The notes: generated by a model not told the origin, from the letters alone. A DNA stretch of 5,369 nt from Actinomycetota bacterium (GCA_003648875.1 QMQC01000150.1:1-5369), one strand, 5' to 3'. Positions 1-5,369 are shown, counted from the first letter of the stretch. A program made the numbers and translations.

Positions 1-144
1 AGACCCGACGAAGGCGACGAAGCCGAGATACCCTGCGTCACCCACAACGACCATCGCCACAAGGATCGCGCCGAATCTGAATCGAGATCTCGACCGGAGT
101 GCTGTTTCGTCCACGTCGACCTCACGATCGCCTCGTCTGATCAC
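1..144 (-). CDS. N-terminus of a membrane protein (partial, runs off left edge)
   Basis: An open minus-strand frame continues to the window edge, giving 48 residues if it starts at the GTG at 142-144. The first 24 or so residues are hydrophilic and charged (RRGDRE, then DVDET, then RSRSRFRF). They are followed by an uninterrupted hydrophobic stretch at about residues 25-46 containing GAILVAMVVVGDAGYLGF. This is a short basic cytoplasmic tail running into a first transmembrane helix. There is no in-frame ATG: the next upstream stop lies near 187-189, and a TTG at 148-150 is the other possible start. The helix with its central GY loosely resembles the first helix of bacterial two-helix potassium channels, but 48 residues are too few to assign a family. 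The gene lies 78 bp downstream of the formiminotransferase-cyclodeaminase on the same strand and may have its own promoter at 151-179. The frame and the helix are seen; that the gene is real is inferred. Confidence 0.45.
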   Translation of the reverse strand, partial: MIRRGDREVDVDETALRSRSRFRFGAILVAMVVVGDAGYLGFVAFVGS

Positions 145-150
145 ATACAA

Positions 151-179
151 CGTACAGCGTCGACCTACTCGACGGTCAA
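151..179 (-). promoter_or_regulatory. possible promoter for the left-edge membrane gene
   Basis: On the minus strand TTGACC (174-179) is followed after 17 bp by TGTACG (151-156). The -35 matches the sigma-70 consensus at five of six positions and the -10 at only three. A transcript would begin about at the GTG at 142-144, which has no Shine-Dalgarno sequence in front of it, so the arrangement would fit a leaderless mRNA. A small hairpin (CGTCGA at 158-163, TCGACG at 169-174) overlaps the spacer and could instead be an operator or a weak terminator of the upstream gene. This rests on motif reading only. Confidence 0.25.
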
Positions 180-222
180 GCTCATGTCAGTTCGGTACCG
201 GTCACCATCGTGAGCGCCGCCG

Positions 223-1884
223 TCAGTCTGCTTCGGGACCGGCGAGATGCAGGTCGACCGCTTCTGCAACTTGCCTTCCGAGACCGCGCGCTCGCTCCAG
301 TGCACGATCATGACGGTCGGTGATCTCGGTTGTGTCGCCATCGAGACCGTCGAGGTTGATGCGCACGTTCAGTGATGCTCCTTCTGCGGCTGCGACGGCA
401 CAGGCTCCGGCGACACCGGCATCTGTTACCGGGTGCGGGTTGCCGTTTCGGGCCGTGTGCAATGCCAGTTCCAACGCTTCGGTACTTCGCTCGAGCACCT
501 CGAGCGGGACGAGAGTTGCTTCTAGGTTCGCTGCAGCCATGGCCGTCTCACGAGTGGCACGATCTTCATCGGTGTTGCGGGGCAAGCGAATTGCCGTGAG
601 GACGCCGTTGAAGGCGTTGGTGTCCCTGTCGACCGCAGCGAGGAACCAATCCTTCAATGACTGCGCATCACGCCCGGCGGCCTCCATGTGTTGCTTCGAG
701 TCCTCCATACCCTGCTTTGCGAACGTCAGCGATGCCACCATCGAGGAGAGCGCTGCGGAGAGCGCTCCCACGAGCGCTGCGACCGAGCCGCCCCCGGGAG
801 CTGCGGAGTCCTGTGAGAGCACATCAGTGAATCCCGCGACTGTCGCGGTGACCAGTCCCTCCGGTACCCCGCGATATCGATATTCAACGATCTTCGTTGC
901 CGAATCGAACTCACCGATCTCGTCGAGACCGAGCGACACGACGGCCATGCGGATCCGATCAGCCTCTGGGATGGCCGTGGTTCGACCTTGGGCCGCCAGG
1001 AAGTGATCACCCGCGGAGAGCATCGCCTCGAGGGGGACAAGCCCCACGAGCTCAGAGCCCGTGACTCGCATGCCTCGTTTCGTCGCCTCCTGTCGGCAGG
1101 CCTCGAATACCTCATGCATGGGCGACACGGACGAGTCCGTGAGGTTCAGCGACACCTGGGCTCTGTCATACTCTTCGATGTACCAGCCCACGCCCTTCAC
1201 TTCGCTGAACCGCCCCGGTGCAAAAACTGTCTTCCCATCCTCGTCCTTGACGATCTTTCCTTGTGAATCTCTCGTTGCGGTGCCCAGGCTGCGAACAGCC
1301 GAGGCGACCTGATGTGCGAGGCGTCGATCCGACGTGTTGAGGTTCACGTTGTAGGCGATCAGGAACTGTCTCGCTCCGATGGCCGTCGCGCCGGCGGAGG
1401 CGTTGAAGGCCGGGCCGAAATCGGGGGCGTCATCGCGCGCTGCGAGTCCTTCGTACTCGCCGCTGCGCACGTCTGAGAGCGATCGTCTGCCGTCAGGCGC
1501 AGCATGCTCGTAGAGGTAGACCGGGATGCCGAGCTCGCTTCCGACGCGCTCGCCGAGCCTGCGTGCAATCTCGACGCAGTCCTGCATCGTGGCGCCCTCG
1601 ACAGGGATGAACGGGCAAACATCTGTCGAACCCATGCGGGGATGCTCTCCGGTGTGGTGCGTCATGTCGATGAGTTGCGCTGCCTTGGCGATCGCGCGAA
1701 ACGCTGCCTCCTCGACGGCCTCTGGCGACCCGACGAACGTCACGACGGTGCGGTTTGTTGCGACACCGGGATCGACGTCGAGGAGTTCCGCTCCTTCGAC
1801 AGCCGTTACCTCGGCCGTTATGGCGTCGATGACGGCACGATCTGCTCCCTCTGAGAAGTTGGGAACACATTCGATCAGCTTCAT
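223..1884 (-). CDS. ftcD: bifunctional formiminotransferase-cyclodeaminase
   Basis: Cytoplasmic folate enzyme of 553 residues. The N-terminal half moves the formimino group from N-formiminoglutamate to tetrahydrofolate, and the C-terminal half deaminates 5-formimino-THF to 5,10-methenyl-THF plus ammonia. This joins histidine breakdown to one-carbon metabolism. The formiminotransferase N-subdomain (about 1-178) opens with LIECVPNFSEG and has HTGEHPRMGSTDVCPFIPV, where H81 matches the catalytic His82 of the mammalian enzyme. GATAIGARQFLIAYNVNL (165-182) leads into the C-subdomain (to about 335). Residues 201-229 form a charged insertion that I recall from many bacterial homologues. The cyclodeaminase (about 341-545) shows APGGGSVAALVGALSAAL, RLPRNT, and GNPHPVTDAGVAGAC ending in NVRINL. 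The length is close to the mammalian fused enzyme (about 541). An in-frame ATG at 1941 exists, but the family N-terminus begins at 1884, which has AAGGAG in front. No hut genes are in the window. Confidence 0.95.
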   Translation of the reverse strand: MKLIECVPNFSEGADRAVIDAITAEVTAVEGAELLDVDPGVATNRTVVTFVGSPEAVEEAAFRAIAKAAQLIDMTHHTGEHPRMGSTDVCPFIPVEGATMQDCVEIARRLGERVGSELGIPVYLYEHAAPDGRRSLSDVRSGEYEGLAARDDAPDFGPAFNASAGATAIGARQFLIAYNVNLNTSDRRLAHQVASAVRSLGTATRDSQGKIVKDEDGKTVFAPGRFSEVKGVGWYIEEYDRAQVSLNLTDSSVSPMHEVFEACRQEATKRGMRVTGSELVGLVPLEAMLSAGDHFLAAQGRTTAIPEADRIRMAVVSLGLDEIGEFDSATKIVEYRYRGVPEGLVTATVAGFTDVLSQDSAAPGGGSVAALVGALSAALSSMVASLTFAKQGMEDSKQHMEAAGRDAQSLKDWFLAAVDRDTNAFNGVLTAIRLPRNTDEDRATRETAMAAANLEATLVPLEVLERSTEALELALHTARNGNPHPVTDAGVAGACAVAAAEGASLNVRINLDGLDGDTTEITDRHDRALERARGLGRQVAEAVDLHLAGPEAD

Positions 1885-1889
1885 GGAGT

Positions 1890-1895
1890 CTCCTT
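1890..1895 (-). promoter_or_regulatory. Shine-Dalgarno site of the formiminotransferase-cyclodeaminase
   Basis: AAGGAG on the minus strand stands 5 bases before the ATG at 1882-1884. It decides the start in favour of MKLIECVPNF over the in-frame ATG 19 codons upstream, whose extra residues have no counterpart in the family. Confidence 0.8.
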
Positions 1896-1993
1896 GATGA
1901 CTGCAACCGGAGGCTACCTCCTGTCCTCCGCTCATGCCCATGTCGGCCTGTACGCGGGTCGAGCCATCGCGTCGCTATCGTCCCAGAGTCGAC

Positions 1994-1998
1994 GGAGG
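1994..1998 (+). promoter_or_regulatory. Shine-Dalgarno site of menC
   Basis: GGAGG lies 3 bases before the ATG at 2002-2004. The motif is strong but the spacing is shorter than usual. It supports 2002 rather than the upstream in-frame ATGs at 1894 and 1897, which lack such a site. Confidence 0.65.
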
Positions 1999-2001
1999 AA
2001 C

Positions 2002-2997
2002 ATGGCGAACCGGCCGGTCACGATCTTTCACCTCGAGATACCGCTCAGAACTCCGTTTTCAACGGCCGGTGGCACTGTCATGTCCCGGAGCATCGCCCTC
2101 GTTCGATTGGGTGATGACCCGTTCGGATGGGGCGAGGCGGCACCGTTTCCCGGACAGGACGAACACATGGCTGAGGTGCTTCACGCAGCTCGCTCAGGGG
2201 TGAGCACCCCGACGCTGAAGGCGGCTCTCGATGAGGCCGGTGCGGACCTTCAAGCGAGGATCGCCGGAGACTCCTTGGCCCGGCAGGCCGGAGCAACGAG
2301 TGACACCATCCCTTCGTCGCTCGCCGTGGGTCTGGAGGACCCGGTCGCTGTGGTTCAGCGCGCCGTTGCAGGAGGGATCTCACGATTCAAGCTCAAGATC
2401 GCACCCGGGCATCTCGGTCATGTCAGAGAGATCAGACAGAGCCATCCCGATGTCGTGATCGGACTCGACGCAAACGGTTCGTTTGATTTCGACGTTGCCG
2501 CCGAACTGCAGGTAGTGGCGAATCTGGATATCGCCTATCTGGAGCAGCCGGTCGCGACTCTCGATTCGGATGCGGCGAAGGCCGCAAGAGATTGGATTGG
2601 TGCTCCCGTGTTCGCTGACGAATCTGTGCGATCGATGGCGGATGCCGAGCGGATCCTTCGGTTCGACCATGTCGACGGTGTGGTCATCAAACCAGGCCGC
2701 CTCGGCTGGTCCGGTGCTCTTGCAGTTCGCAGCCTCGCCGGCGCTGCTGGGAAGCTATGGAGGGCCTCGGGACTCCTCGAGACCGGGATCGGCCGCTCCT
2801 ACACCGCCATCCTCGGGGCCTGCCCCGATGCTTTCGTGTCCGACGTTGCCCCTGCGGAGTGGTTCCTCGAGCGTGATGTCACTGGCTCGAGATTCGAAGC
2901 CGGGTGGGTCTCGGTGCCCCAGGGTCCCGGTCTTGGCGTTGCACCCGACCTCGACCTGCTCGCTGCGTACCTCATCGAGCGCATCGATCTCAGATGA
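2002..2997 (+). CDS. menC: o-succinylbenzoate synthase (MenC), NSAR/OSBS-like enolase-superfamily enzyme
   Basis: Cytoplasmic Mg2+-dependent enzyme of 331 residues that probably dehydrates SHCHC to o-succinylbenzoate in menaquinone synthesis. The capping domain starts with IFHLEIPLRTPFSTAGG and GWGEAAPFPG (about residues 8-51). The barrel carries the full enolase-superfamily catalytic set: FKLKI (K130, K132), DAN (metal ligand D156), YLEQP (E181), ADES (D207) and IKPGR (K230). Spacing is close to E. coli MenC (K133, D161, E190, D213, K235). SGLLETGIGRSY (256-267) is the late barrel motif seen in the NSAR/OSBS branch, whose members can also racemise N-succinylamino acids. R233, three residues after the second lysine, corresponds to an arginine linked to that racemase activity. 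The length is nearer the short MenC type than the roughly 370 residues usual for the NSAR/OSBS branch. No other men gene is in the window, so the physiological reaction is not proven. Confidence 0.85.
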   Translation: MANRPVTIFHLEIPLRTPFSTAGGTVMSRSIALVRLGDDPFGWGEAAPFPGQDEHMAEVLHAARSGVSTPTLKAALDEAGADLQARIAGDSLARQAGATSDTIPSSLAVGLEDPVAVVQRAVAGGISRFKLKIAPGHLGHVREIRQSHPDVVIGLDANGSFDFDVAAELQVVANLDIAYLEQPVATLDSDAAKAARDWIGAPVFADESVRSMADAERILRFDHVDGVVIKPGRLGWSGALAVRSLAGAAGKLWRASGLLETGIGRSYTAILGACPDAFVSDVAPAEWFLERDVTGSRFEAGWVSVPQGPGLGVAPDLDLLAAYLIERIDLR

Positions 2998-3003
2998 CTC
3001 CGT

Positions 3004-3047
3004 TCTGGCGTCCATACGCGCCGTATACGGCGCGTATGGACGCCAGA
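3004..3047. terminator. perfect 44-bp palindrome, probable bidirectional terminator
   Basis: The two 22-base halves are exact reverse complements with no spacer, centred between 3025 and 3026 (GCCGTA|TACGGC). It sits between the stop codons of the convergent menC (2997) and acyl-CoA dehydrogenase (3058), 6 and 10 bases away. In RNA either strand can form a stem of 20 bp with a UAUA loop. No T-run follows on either strand, so this is not a classical intrinsic terminator; it resembles the U-less hairpins proposed as terminators in actinobacteria. Each half also contains an inner TACG...CGTA repeat that allows alternative folding. The palindrome is seen directly; the terminator role is inferred from position. 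Confidence 0.75.
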
Positions 3048-3057
3048 CGTGTGAGGG

Positions 3058-4200
3058 TTAGCCGGTGGGGAGGCCGAGGCCGCGGCTGATCACGAGACGT
3101 TGGACTTCCGAGGTGCCTTCGCCGATCTCGAGAGCCTTCGAGTCCCGATAGTGACGTGCGACGAGCGTCTCGTCCATGAATCCGGCACCGCCGAAGATCT
3201 GGGTTGCGTCGCGCGTGGCTGTGACTGCTGCTTCTGAGGCGTACAGCTTTGCGATCGCTGCCTCCTGCTTGAACGGCATTCCTTGATCCTTCAACCATGC
3301 AGCCTTGTACGTCAGCAGCCGGGCGGCGTTGGTCATCACTTCGATGTCTGCACACTTGAAGGCGATTGCCTGGTAGGAGCCGATGGGTTTGCCGAATGCG
3401 TGGCGGTCGCTGGCGTAGGCGACCGATTCTTCAAGGCAGGCCTGGAGAACGCCGACCGCCATCGCACCTACGGCTATCCGCCCGTCATCGAGAGTCGAGA
3501 GAAATTGGTGGAACCCCTTTCCTCTTTCACCAAGCAGGTTGTCGGCCGGCACACGGGCGTCAATGAAGGTGAGGGGGTGGGTGTCTGACGCTCGCCATCC
3601 CATCTTGCGATACCCGGGCTCGACGGTGAAACCCTCGGTACCCAGCGGCACGAGGATCGTCGAGATCTCACTCGGACCTGTGCTGGCCGTGATCGTGACA
3701 ACGCTCGTCATGGCAGTTCCTGAGTTCGTGATGAACGCCTTCGACCCATTGATGACCCACTCGTCACCATCAAGAACCGCCTTGGTCGCGGTGGCACCAG
3801 CGTCTGAGCCACCTTCAGCCTCGGTGAGGCCGAATCCAGCAAGTGTCCTGCCTGCCACGAGGTCGGGAAGCCACTTCGCCTTCTGCTCGTCTGATCCGAA
3901 TTGGTGGATCGGGTTGATGCCGAGCCCAACACCCGCTTCGATCGTGATTGCCATCGACTGGTCTGCTCTGGCTATCTCCTCGATCGCTATGCACAGGCTT
4001 GTGAAGTCTGCCCCTGCTCCACCCCACTCCTCGTCTGCCGTGATGCCGAAGAGACCGAGGTCACCCATCTCGCGCACGATGTCAGCGGGGAAGTGGTGAT
4101 CGGCGTCCCACTGCTCAGCATTCGGTGTGATCCGGTCCTCGGCGAACTCGCGCACCATCGAACGCAGAGCGTTCTGTTCATCAGTGAAGTCAAAATCCAT
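3058..4200 (-). CDS. acyl-CoA dehydrogenase (short/medium-chain type)
   Basis: FAD-dependent enzyme of 380 residues, the usual size, which introduces the alpha-beta double bond into an acyl-CoA and passes electrons to electron-transferring flavoprotein. The N-terminal helical domain starts at DFDFTDEQNALRSMVREFAE. The middle beta domain carries family signature 1, GLTEAEGGSDAGA (124-136), and WVINGSKAFITN. The C-terminal helical domain has RHAFGKPIGSYQAIAFK and signature 2, starting QIFGGAGF (334-341) with R349 and D353 in place. E361 in GEGTSEVQR is the expected catalytic base, so the enzyme looks intact. The chain length or branching of the substrate cannot be read from sequence, and no thiolase, hydratase, ligase or etf gene is nearby to help. 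The start at 4200 is chosen over the in-frame ATG at 4242 because AGGAGG precedes it and the family N-terminus begins there. Confidence 0.93.
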   Translation of the reverse strand: MDFDFTDEQNALRSMVREFAEDRITPNAEQWDADHHFPADIVREMGDLGLFGITADEEWGGAGADFTSLCIAIEEIARADQSMAITIEAGVGLGINPIHQFGSDEQKAKWLPDLVAGRTLAGFGLTEAEGGSDAGATATKAVLDGDEWVINGSKAFITNSGTAMTSVVTITASTGPSEISTILVPLGTEGFTVEPGYRKMGWRASDTHPLTFIDARVPADNLLGERGKGFHQFLSTLDDGRIAVGAMAVGVLQACLEESVAYASDRHAFGKPIGSYQAIAFKCADIEVMTNAARLLTYKAAWLKDQGMPFKQEAAIAKLYASEAAVTATRDATQIFGGAGFMDETLVARHYRDSKALEIGEGTSEVQRLVISRGLGLPTG

Positions 4201-4204
4201 CAGG

Positions 4205-4210
4205 CCTCCT
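4205..4210 (-). promoter_or_regulatory. Shine-Dalgarno site of the acyl-CoA dehydrogenase
   Basis: A full AGGAGG on the minus strand lies 4 bases before the ATG at 4198-4200 and fixes the start there, removing a 14-residue extension. TATCCT at 4218-4223 (minus) is a possible -10 just upstream, with no clear -35. Confidence 0.75.
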
Positions 4211-4236
4211 GCGGGCGAGGATAGAAGCGCCCCGGC

Positions 4237-4267
4237 TTGCACGAGAGACCCACGAGTTCGATACCCT
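4237..4267 (+). promoter_or_regulatory. possible promoter of the DUF3054-like gene, leaderless layout
   Basis: TTGCAC (4237-4242) precedes either GATACC (4260-4265, 17-bp spacing) or TACCCT (4262-4267, 19-bp spacing, fitting TANNNT). The -10 lies only 7 to 9 bases before the ATG at 4275, so transcription would start at or next to the start codon. No Shine-Dalgarno sequence is present in the gap, which agrees with a leaderless mRNA. The 74-bp divergent gap also has to contain the acyl-CoA dehydrogenase promoter. Confidence 0.35.
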
Positions 4268-4274
4268 CCCGGGT

Positions 4275-4655
4275 ATGAAACGCTGGTTCTGGATGATCGA
4301 TACGATCGTTGTGATCTCGTTCGCTGCCATTGGTGCGGACTTTCACGGCTTCACCTACCAACTTGCCGGCATCCTTCGCGTTGCTGCCCCCTTTCTGATC
4401 GCGCTCGCCGGTGGCGTCTTCGCCATTCGCGCCTGGATCAAACCACTGTCGATTGTTAACGGAGTCCTGCTTGGCGTCATCACCCTGACCGCTGGGATGC
4501 TGATGCGCAGTTATCTGTGGCACGAGGGGACGGCACGAATGTTCATCATTGTGTCCGGTGCCTGGTTGGTCGGAATCATGGTGGGTTGGCGATTGATCGC
4601 CCTCGGTGTCGTGTGGCTGAGAAGCCGGTCATGGAACGCTGACGCCGCCATCTAG
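4275..4655 (+). CDS. four-helix membrane protein, DUF3054-like
   Basis: Small inner-membrane protein of 126 residues and unknown function. Hydrophobic segments lie at about residues 8-21, 31-53, 59-78 and 88-115, with a short basic C-terminal tail (LRSRSW). It resembles the DUF3054 family in its pattern: an aspartate at the start of helix 1 (ID, residues 8-9), IGADFHG after it, a proline-phenylalanine pair in helix 2 (APF, 38-40), PLSIVNG before helix 3, GMLMRSYLWHEGTARMF between helices 3 and 4, and a closing VGWR (103-106). As I recall the family, helix 1 often ends in GR-x-x-H; here the arginine position is alanine. The family assignment comes from memory of this pattern, not a search. It starts at the first ATG of the frame and has no Shine-Dalgarno sequence. 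The gene is divergent from the acyl-CoA dehydrogenase and 9 bp upstream of the next gene, so co-transcription with it is likely. Confidence 0.75.
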   Translation: MKRWFWMIDTIVVISFAAIGADFHGFTYQLAGILRVAAPFLIALAGGVFAIRAWIKPLSIVNGVLLGVITLTAGMLMRSYLWHEGTARMFIIVSGAWLVGIMVGWRLIALGVVWLRSRSWNADAAI

Positions 4656-4664
4656 CATGGAACC

Positions 4665-5267
4665 ATGGACACAGCAGTCGCCCTCGTTCGCAGCTACCTG
4701 CAGACGAACGGGTTCTTCACCGTTACCGAATATCCGATTCTCGAGAGCATCGGTCTCACTACCCGCAACGTCACGGACGTGGATGTGCTTGCGCTGAGAT
4801 TCCCCGGAGCTGGTGGGTTCGGATCCGAGTCACCAACAGGTGGTCTTCGCATCGAACCTGACCTCGAACTGGATCTCTCGGAGAGCCAGATTGAGTTCAT
4901 CATCGGTGAGGTGAAGGAGGGCGCAGCCGAGATGAACAAGGCTGCCAGGGATCCAGCGGTCGTTGCTGCTGTGCTTTGTCGCTTCGGGGCAATGGAATCC
5001 GAGGTCGAGGACGAGCTCGTCAAGGAGCTGATCGAGACCGGTGTTGCGTTCCACCCTGCAGGGATCCGTCTTCGTCAACTGGTGTTCGCCACGAAGCCAC
5101 CGACCGATCGTCGGTACGCATATCGTTGGATGGACATAGGTCACATCGCAGAATGGATGACGGACCAGGTCAGGCAACATTGGGACCAGATCAAGACGGT
5201 CCAGTCGAAAGACCCTGCCCTGAGCTTCCTTCTGCTGTTCGAGAAGGCCAGGCGCGGAGAGAGCTGA
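4665..5267 (+). CDS. uncharacterised protein with a PD-(D/E)XK nuclease-like core
   Basis: Soluble protein of 200 residues with no signal peptide or membrane segment. I do not recognise a named family. The N-terminal part looks like a restriction-endonuclease-type fold: helix [15 protein letters not shown] (4-18), then TEYPIL, then [12 protein letters not shown] (36-47) with D38 and D40, and a strand [11 protein letters not shown] (76-86) with E82-V-K84. An acidic residue in one strand followed by E-x-K in the next is the PD-(D/E)XK pattern. [10 protein letters not shown] and VLCRFG follow the core. A variable glycine-rich, acidic loop (about 48-72) separates the two motif strands. The C-terminal third (IRLRQLVF, then [12 protein letters not shown]) has no features I can assign. 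The gene has no clear Shine-Dalgarno site; TAGCAT, overlapping the previous stop codon, ends 6 bases before its ATG. It is 5 bp upstream of trmL. Nuclease activity and target are inferred, not shown. Confidence 0.8.
   Translation: MDTAVALVRSYLQTNGFFTVTEYPILESIGLTTRNVTDVDVLALRFPGAGGFGSESPTGGLRIEPDLELDLSESQIEFIIGEVKEGAAEMNKAARDPAVVAAVLCRFGAMESEVEDELVKELIETGVAFHPAGIRLRQLVFATKPPTDRRYAYRWMDIGHIAEWMTDQVRQHWDQIKTVQSKDPALSFLLLFEKARRGES
5256..5263 (+). promoter_or_regulatory. probable ribosome-binding site of trmL
   Basis: The purine run GGAGAGAG lies inside the last codons of the preceding gene and ends 9 bases before the GTG at 5273. It is the only Shine-Dalgarno-like stretch available for that start and suggests translation from a shared mRNA. 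Confidence 0.5.
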
Positions 5268-5272
5268 CAACT

Positions 5273-5369
5273 GTGTTCGATGTAGTGCTGTGGCGGCCGG
5301 AGATCCCGCCGAATACTGGGAACCTGATGCGTCTGGCGGTCAATACCGGCTGCAAGCTGCACCTCATCG
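5273..5369 (+). CDS. trmL: tRNA (cytidine/uridine-34 2'-O)-methyltransferase TrmL, N-terminus (partial)
   Basis: A GTG-started frame runs off the right edge after 32 codons. Its residues include [20 protein letters not shown] and then [11 protein letters not shown], the hallmark N-terminus of TrmL (YibK), a SPOUT-class enzyme. TrmL methylates the ribose of the wobble nucleotide of certain leucine tRNAs using S-adenosylmethionine. E10, P12-P13, N14, G16-N17 and R20 match the E-x-PPNTGN-x-x-R motif. The C-terminal trefoil-knot SAM site lies outside the window. The start is set by family alignment: the first strand (FDVVLW) should directly follow the initiator, and no ATG is suitably placed. It begins 5 bp after the stop of the nuclease-like gene, which suggests an operon with it. 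Confidence 0.9.
   Translation, partial: MFDVVLWRPEIPPNTGNLMRLAVNTGCKLHLI

Larger units (their letters stand above)
1885..2001. promoter_or_regulatory. divergent intergenic region between ftcD and menC
   Basis: This 117-bp gap must hold the promoters of both divergent genes. I see no convincing -35/-10 pair. TATCGT (1976-1981, plus) is a possible -10 for menC and TAGCCT (1914-1919, minus) a possible -10 for ftcD, each without a good -35. The gap is rich in GGAGG and CCTCC. GGAGG-CTA-CCTCC at 1909-1921 is a short inverted repeat, and TCCTCCG at 1924-1930 is fully complementary to the menC ribosome-binding segment at 1993-1999. The menC frame stays open upstream to 1894, but I treat that as non-coding because it adds 36 residues absent from the family. 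Confidence 0.4.

Noticed and set aside
158..174. Small hairpin CGTCGA/TCGACG as an intrinsic terminator of the formiminotransferase-cyclodeaminase
   Set aside because: The stem is only 6 bp with no T-run, and it overlaps a possible promoter, so I do not list it as a terminator.
320..1006. Long plus-strand open frame (228 codons) inside the formiminotransferase-cyclodeaminase gene
   Set aside because: It is antisense to a well-supported gene. The translation is rich in Ser, Ala and Arg without recognisable motifs, as expected from the codon bias of a GC-rich gene read in reverse.
1885..1941. 19-residue N-terminal extension of the formiminotransferase-cyclodeaminase from an ATG at 1941
   Set aside because: The family N-terminus (LIECVPNFSEG) begins at 1884 and has a good ribosome-binding site; the extension is translated ribosome-binding-site sequence.
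1894..2001. N-terminal extension of MenC from the in-frame ATG at 1894
   Set aside because: The family capping domain begins right after 2002, a GGAGG precedes 2002, and the 36 extra residues match nothing I recognise and show no clean signal peptide.
3004..3047. The palindrome as an insertion-sequence end, attachment site or CRISPR repeat
   Set aside because: It occurs once in the window, with no target-site duplication, transposase, integrase or spacer pattern nearby. The position between two convergent stops favours a terminator.
3539..4099. Plus-strand open frame (186 codons) opposite the acyl-CoA dehydrogenase
   Set aside because: It is a shadow of the conserved dehydrogenase on the other strand, with low-complexity Ser/Pro/Ala content and no motif.
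4665..5267. The nuclease-like gene as part of a restriction-modification or toxin-antitoxin defence system
   Set aside because: There is no methyltransferase, specificity subunit, antitoxin or phage-related neighbour in the window; the adjacent genes are a small membrane protein and a tRNA-modification enzyme.

Overview
The window is a stretch of housekeeping and catabolic genes from a moderately GC-rich bacterium (roughly 60% GC by eye). It is most likely an actinobacterium, possibly of the Acidimicrobiia type. The hints are a menaquinone-type MenC, a DUF3054-like small membrane protein, starts that look leaderless, and a U-less perfect-palindrome hairpin between convergent genes. No 16S, tRNA or other lineage marker is present, so this placement is an inference.

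Layout from left to right. Positions 1-144 (minus) hold the start of a membrane protein that runs off the left edge. Positions 223-1884 (minus) encode a fused formiminotransferase-cyclodeaminase, which links histidine breakdown to one-carbon folate metabolism. A 117-bp gap separates it from the divergent gene at 2002-2997 (plus), an enolase-superfamily o-succinylbenzoate synthase (MenC) or N-succinylamino acid racemase. MenC converges on an acyl-CoA dehydrogenase at 3058-4200 (minus). Most of the 60-bp gap between them is a perfect 44-bp palindrome, probably a bidirectional terminator. The dehydrogenase is divergent from a four-helix DUF3054-like membrane protein at 4275-4655 (plus). That is followed by an uncharacterised protein with a PD-(D/E)XK-like pattern at 4665-5267 (plus). 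The window ends in the first 32 codons of trmL, a tRNA wobble-nucleotide 2'-O-methyltransferase starting with GTG at 5273 (plus).

The genes do not form one pathway. The likely transcription units are: formiminotransferase-cyclodeaminase, with the left-edge gene behind its own possible promoter; menC alone; the acyl-CoA dehydrogenase alone; and the plus-strand run of DUF3054-like gene, nuclease-like gene and trmL, with gaps of 9 and 5 bp. There is no gene-free stretch above 300 bp. I see no CRISPR array, insertion sequence, integrase, RNA gene or phage gene, and no clear new multi-gene system. The items most worth a second look are the spacer-free palindrome at 3004-3047 and the uncharacterised nuclease-like gene beside trmL.
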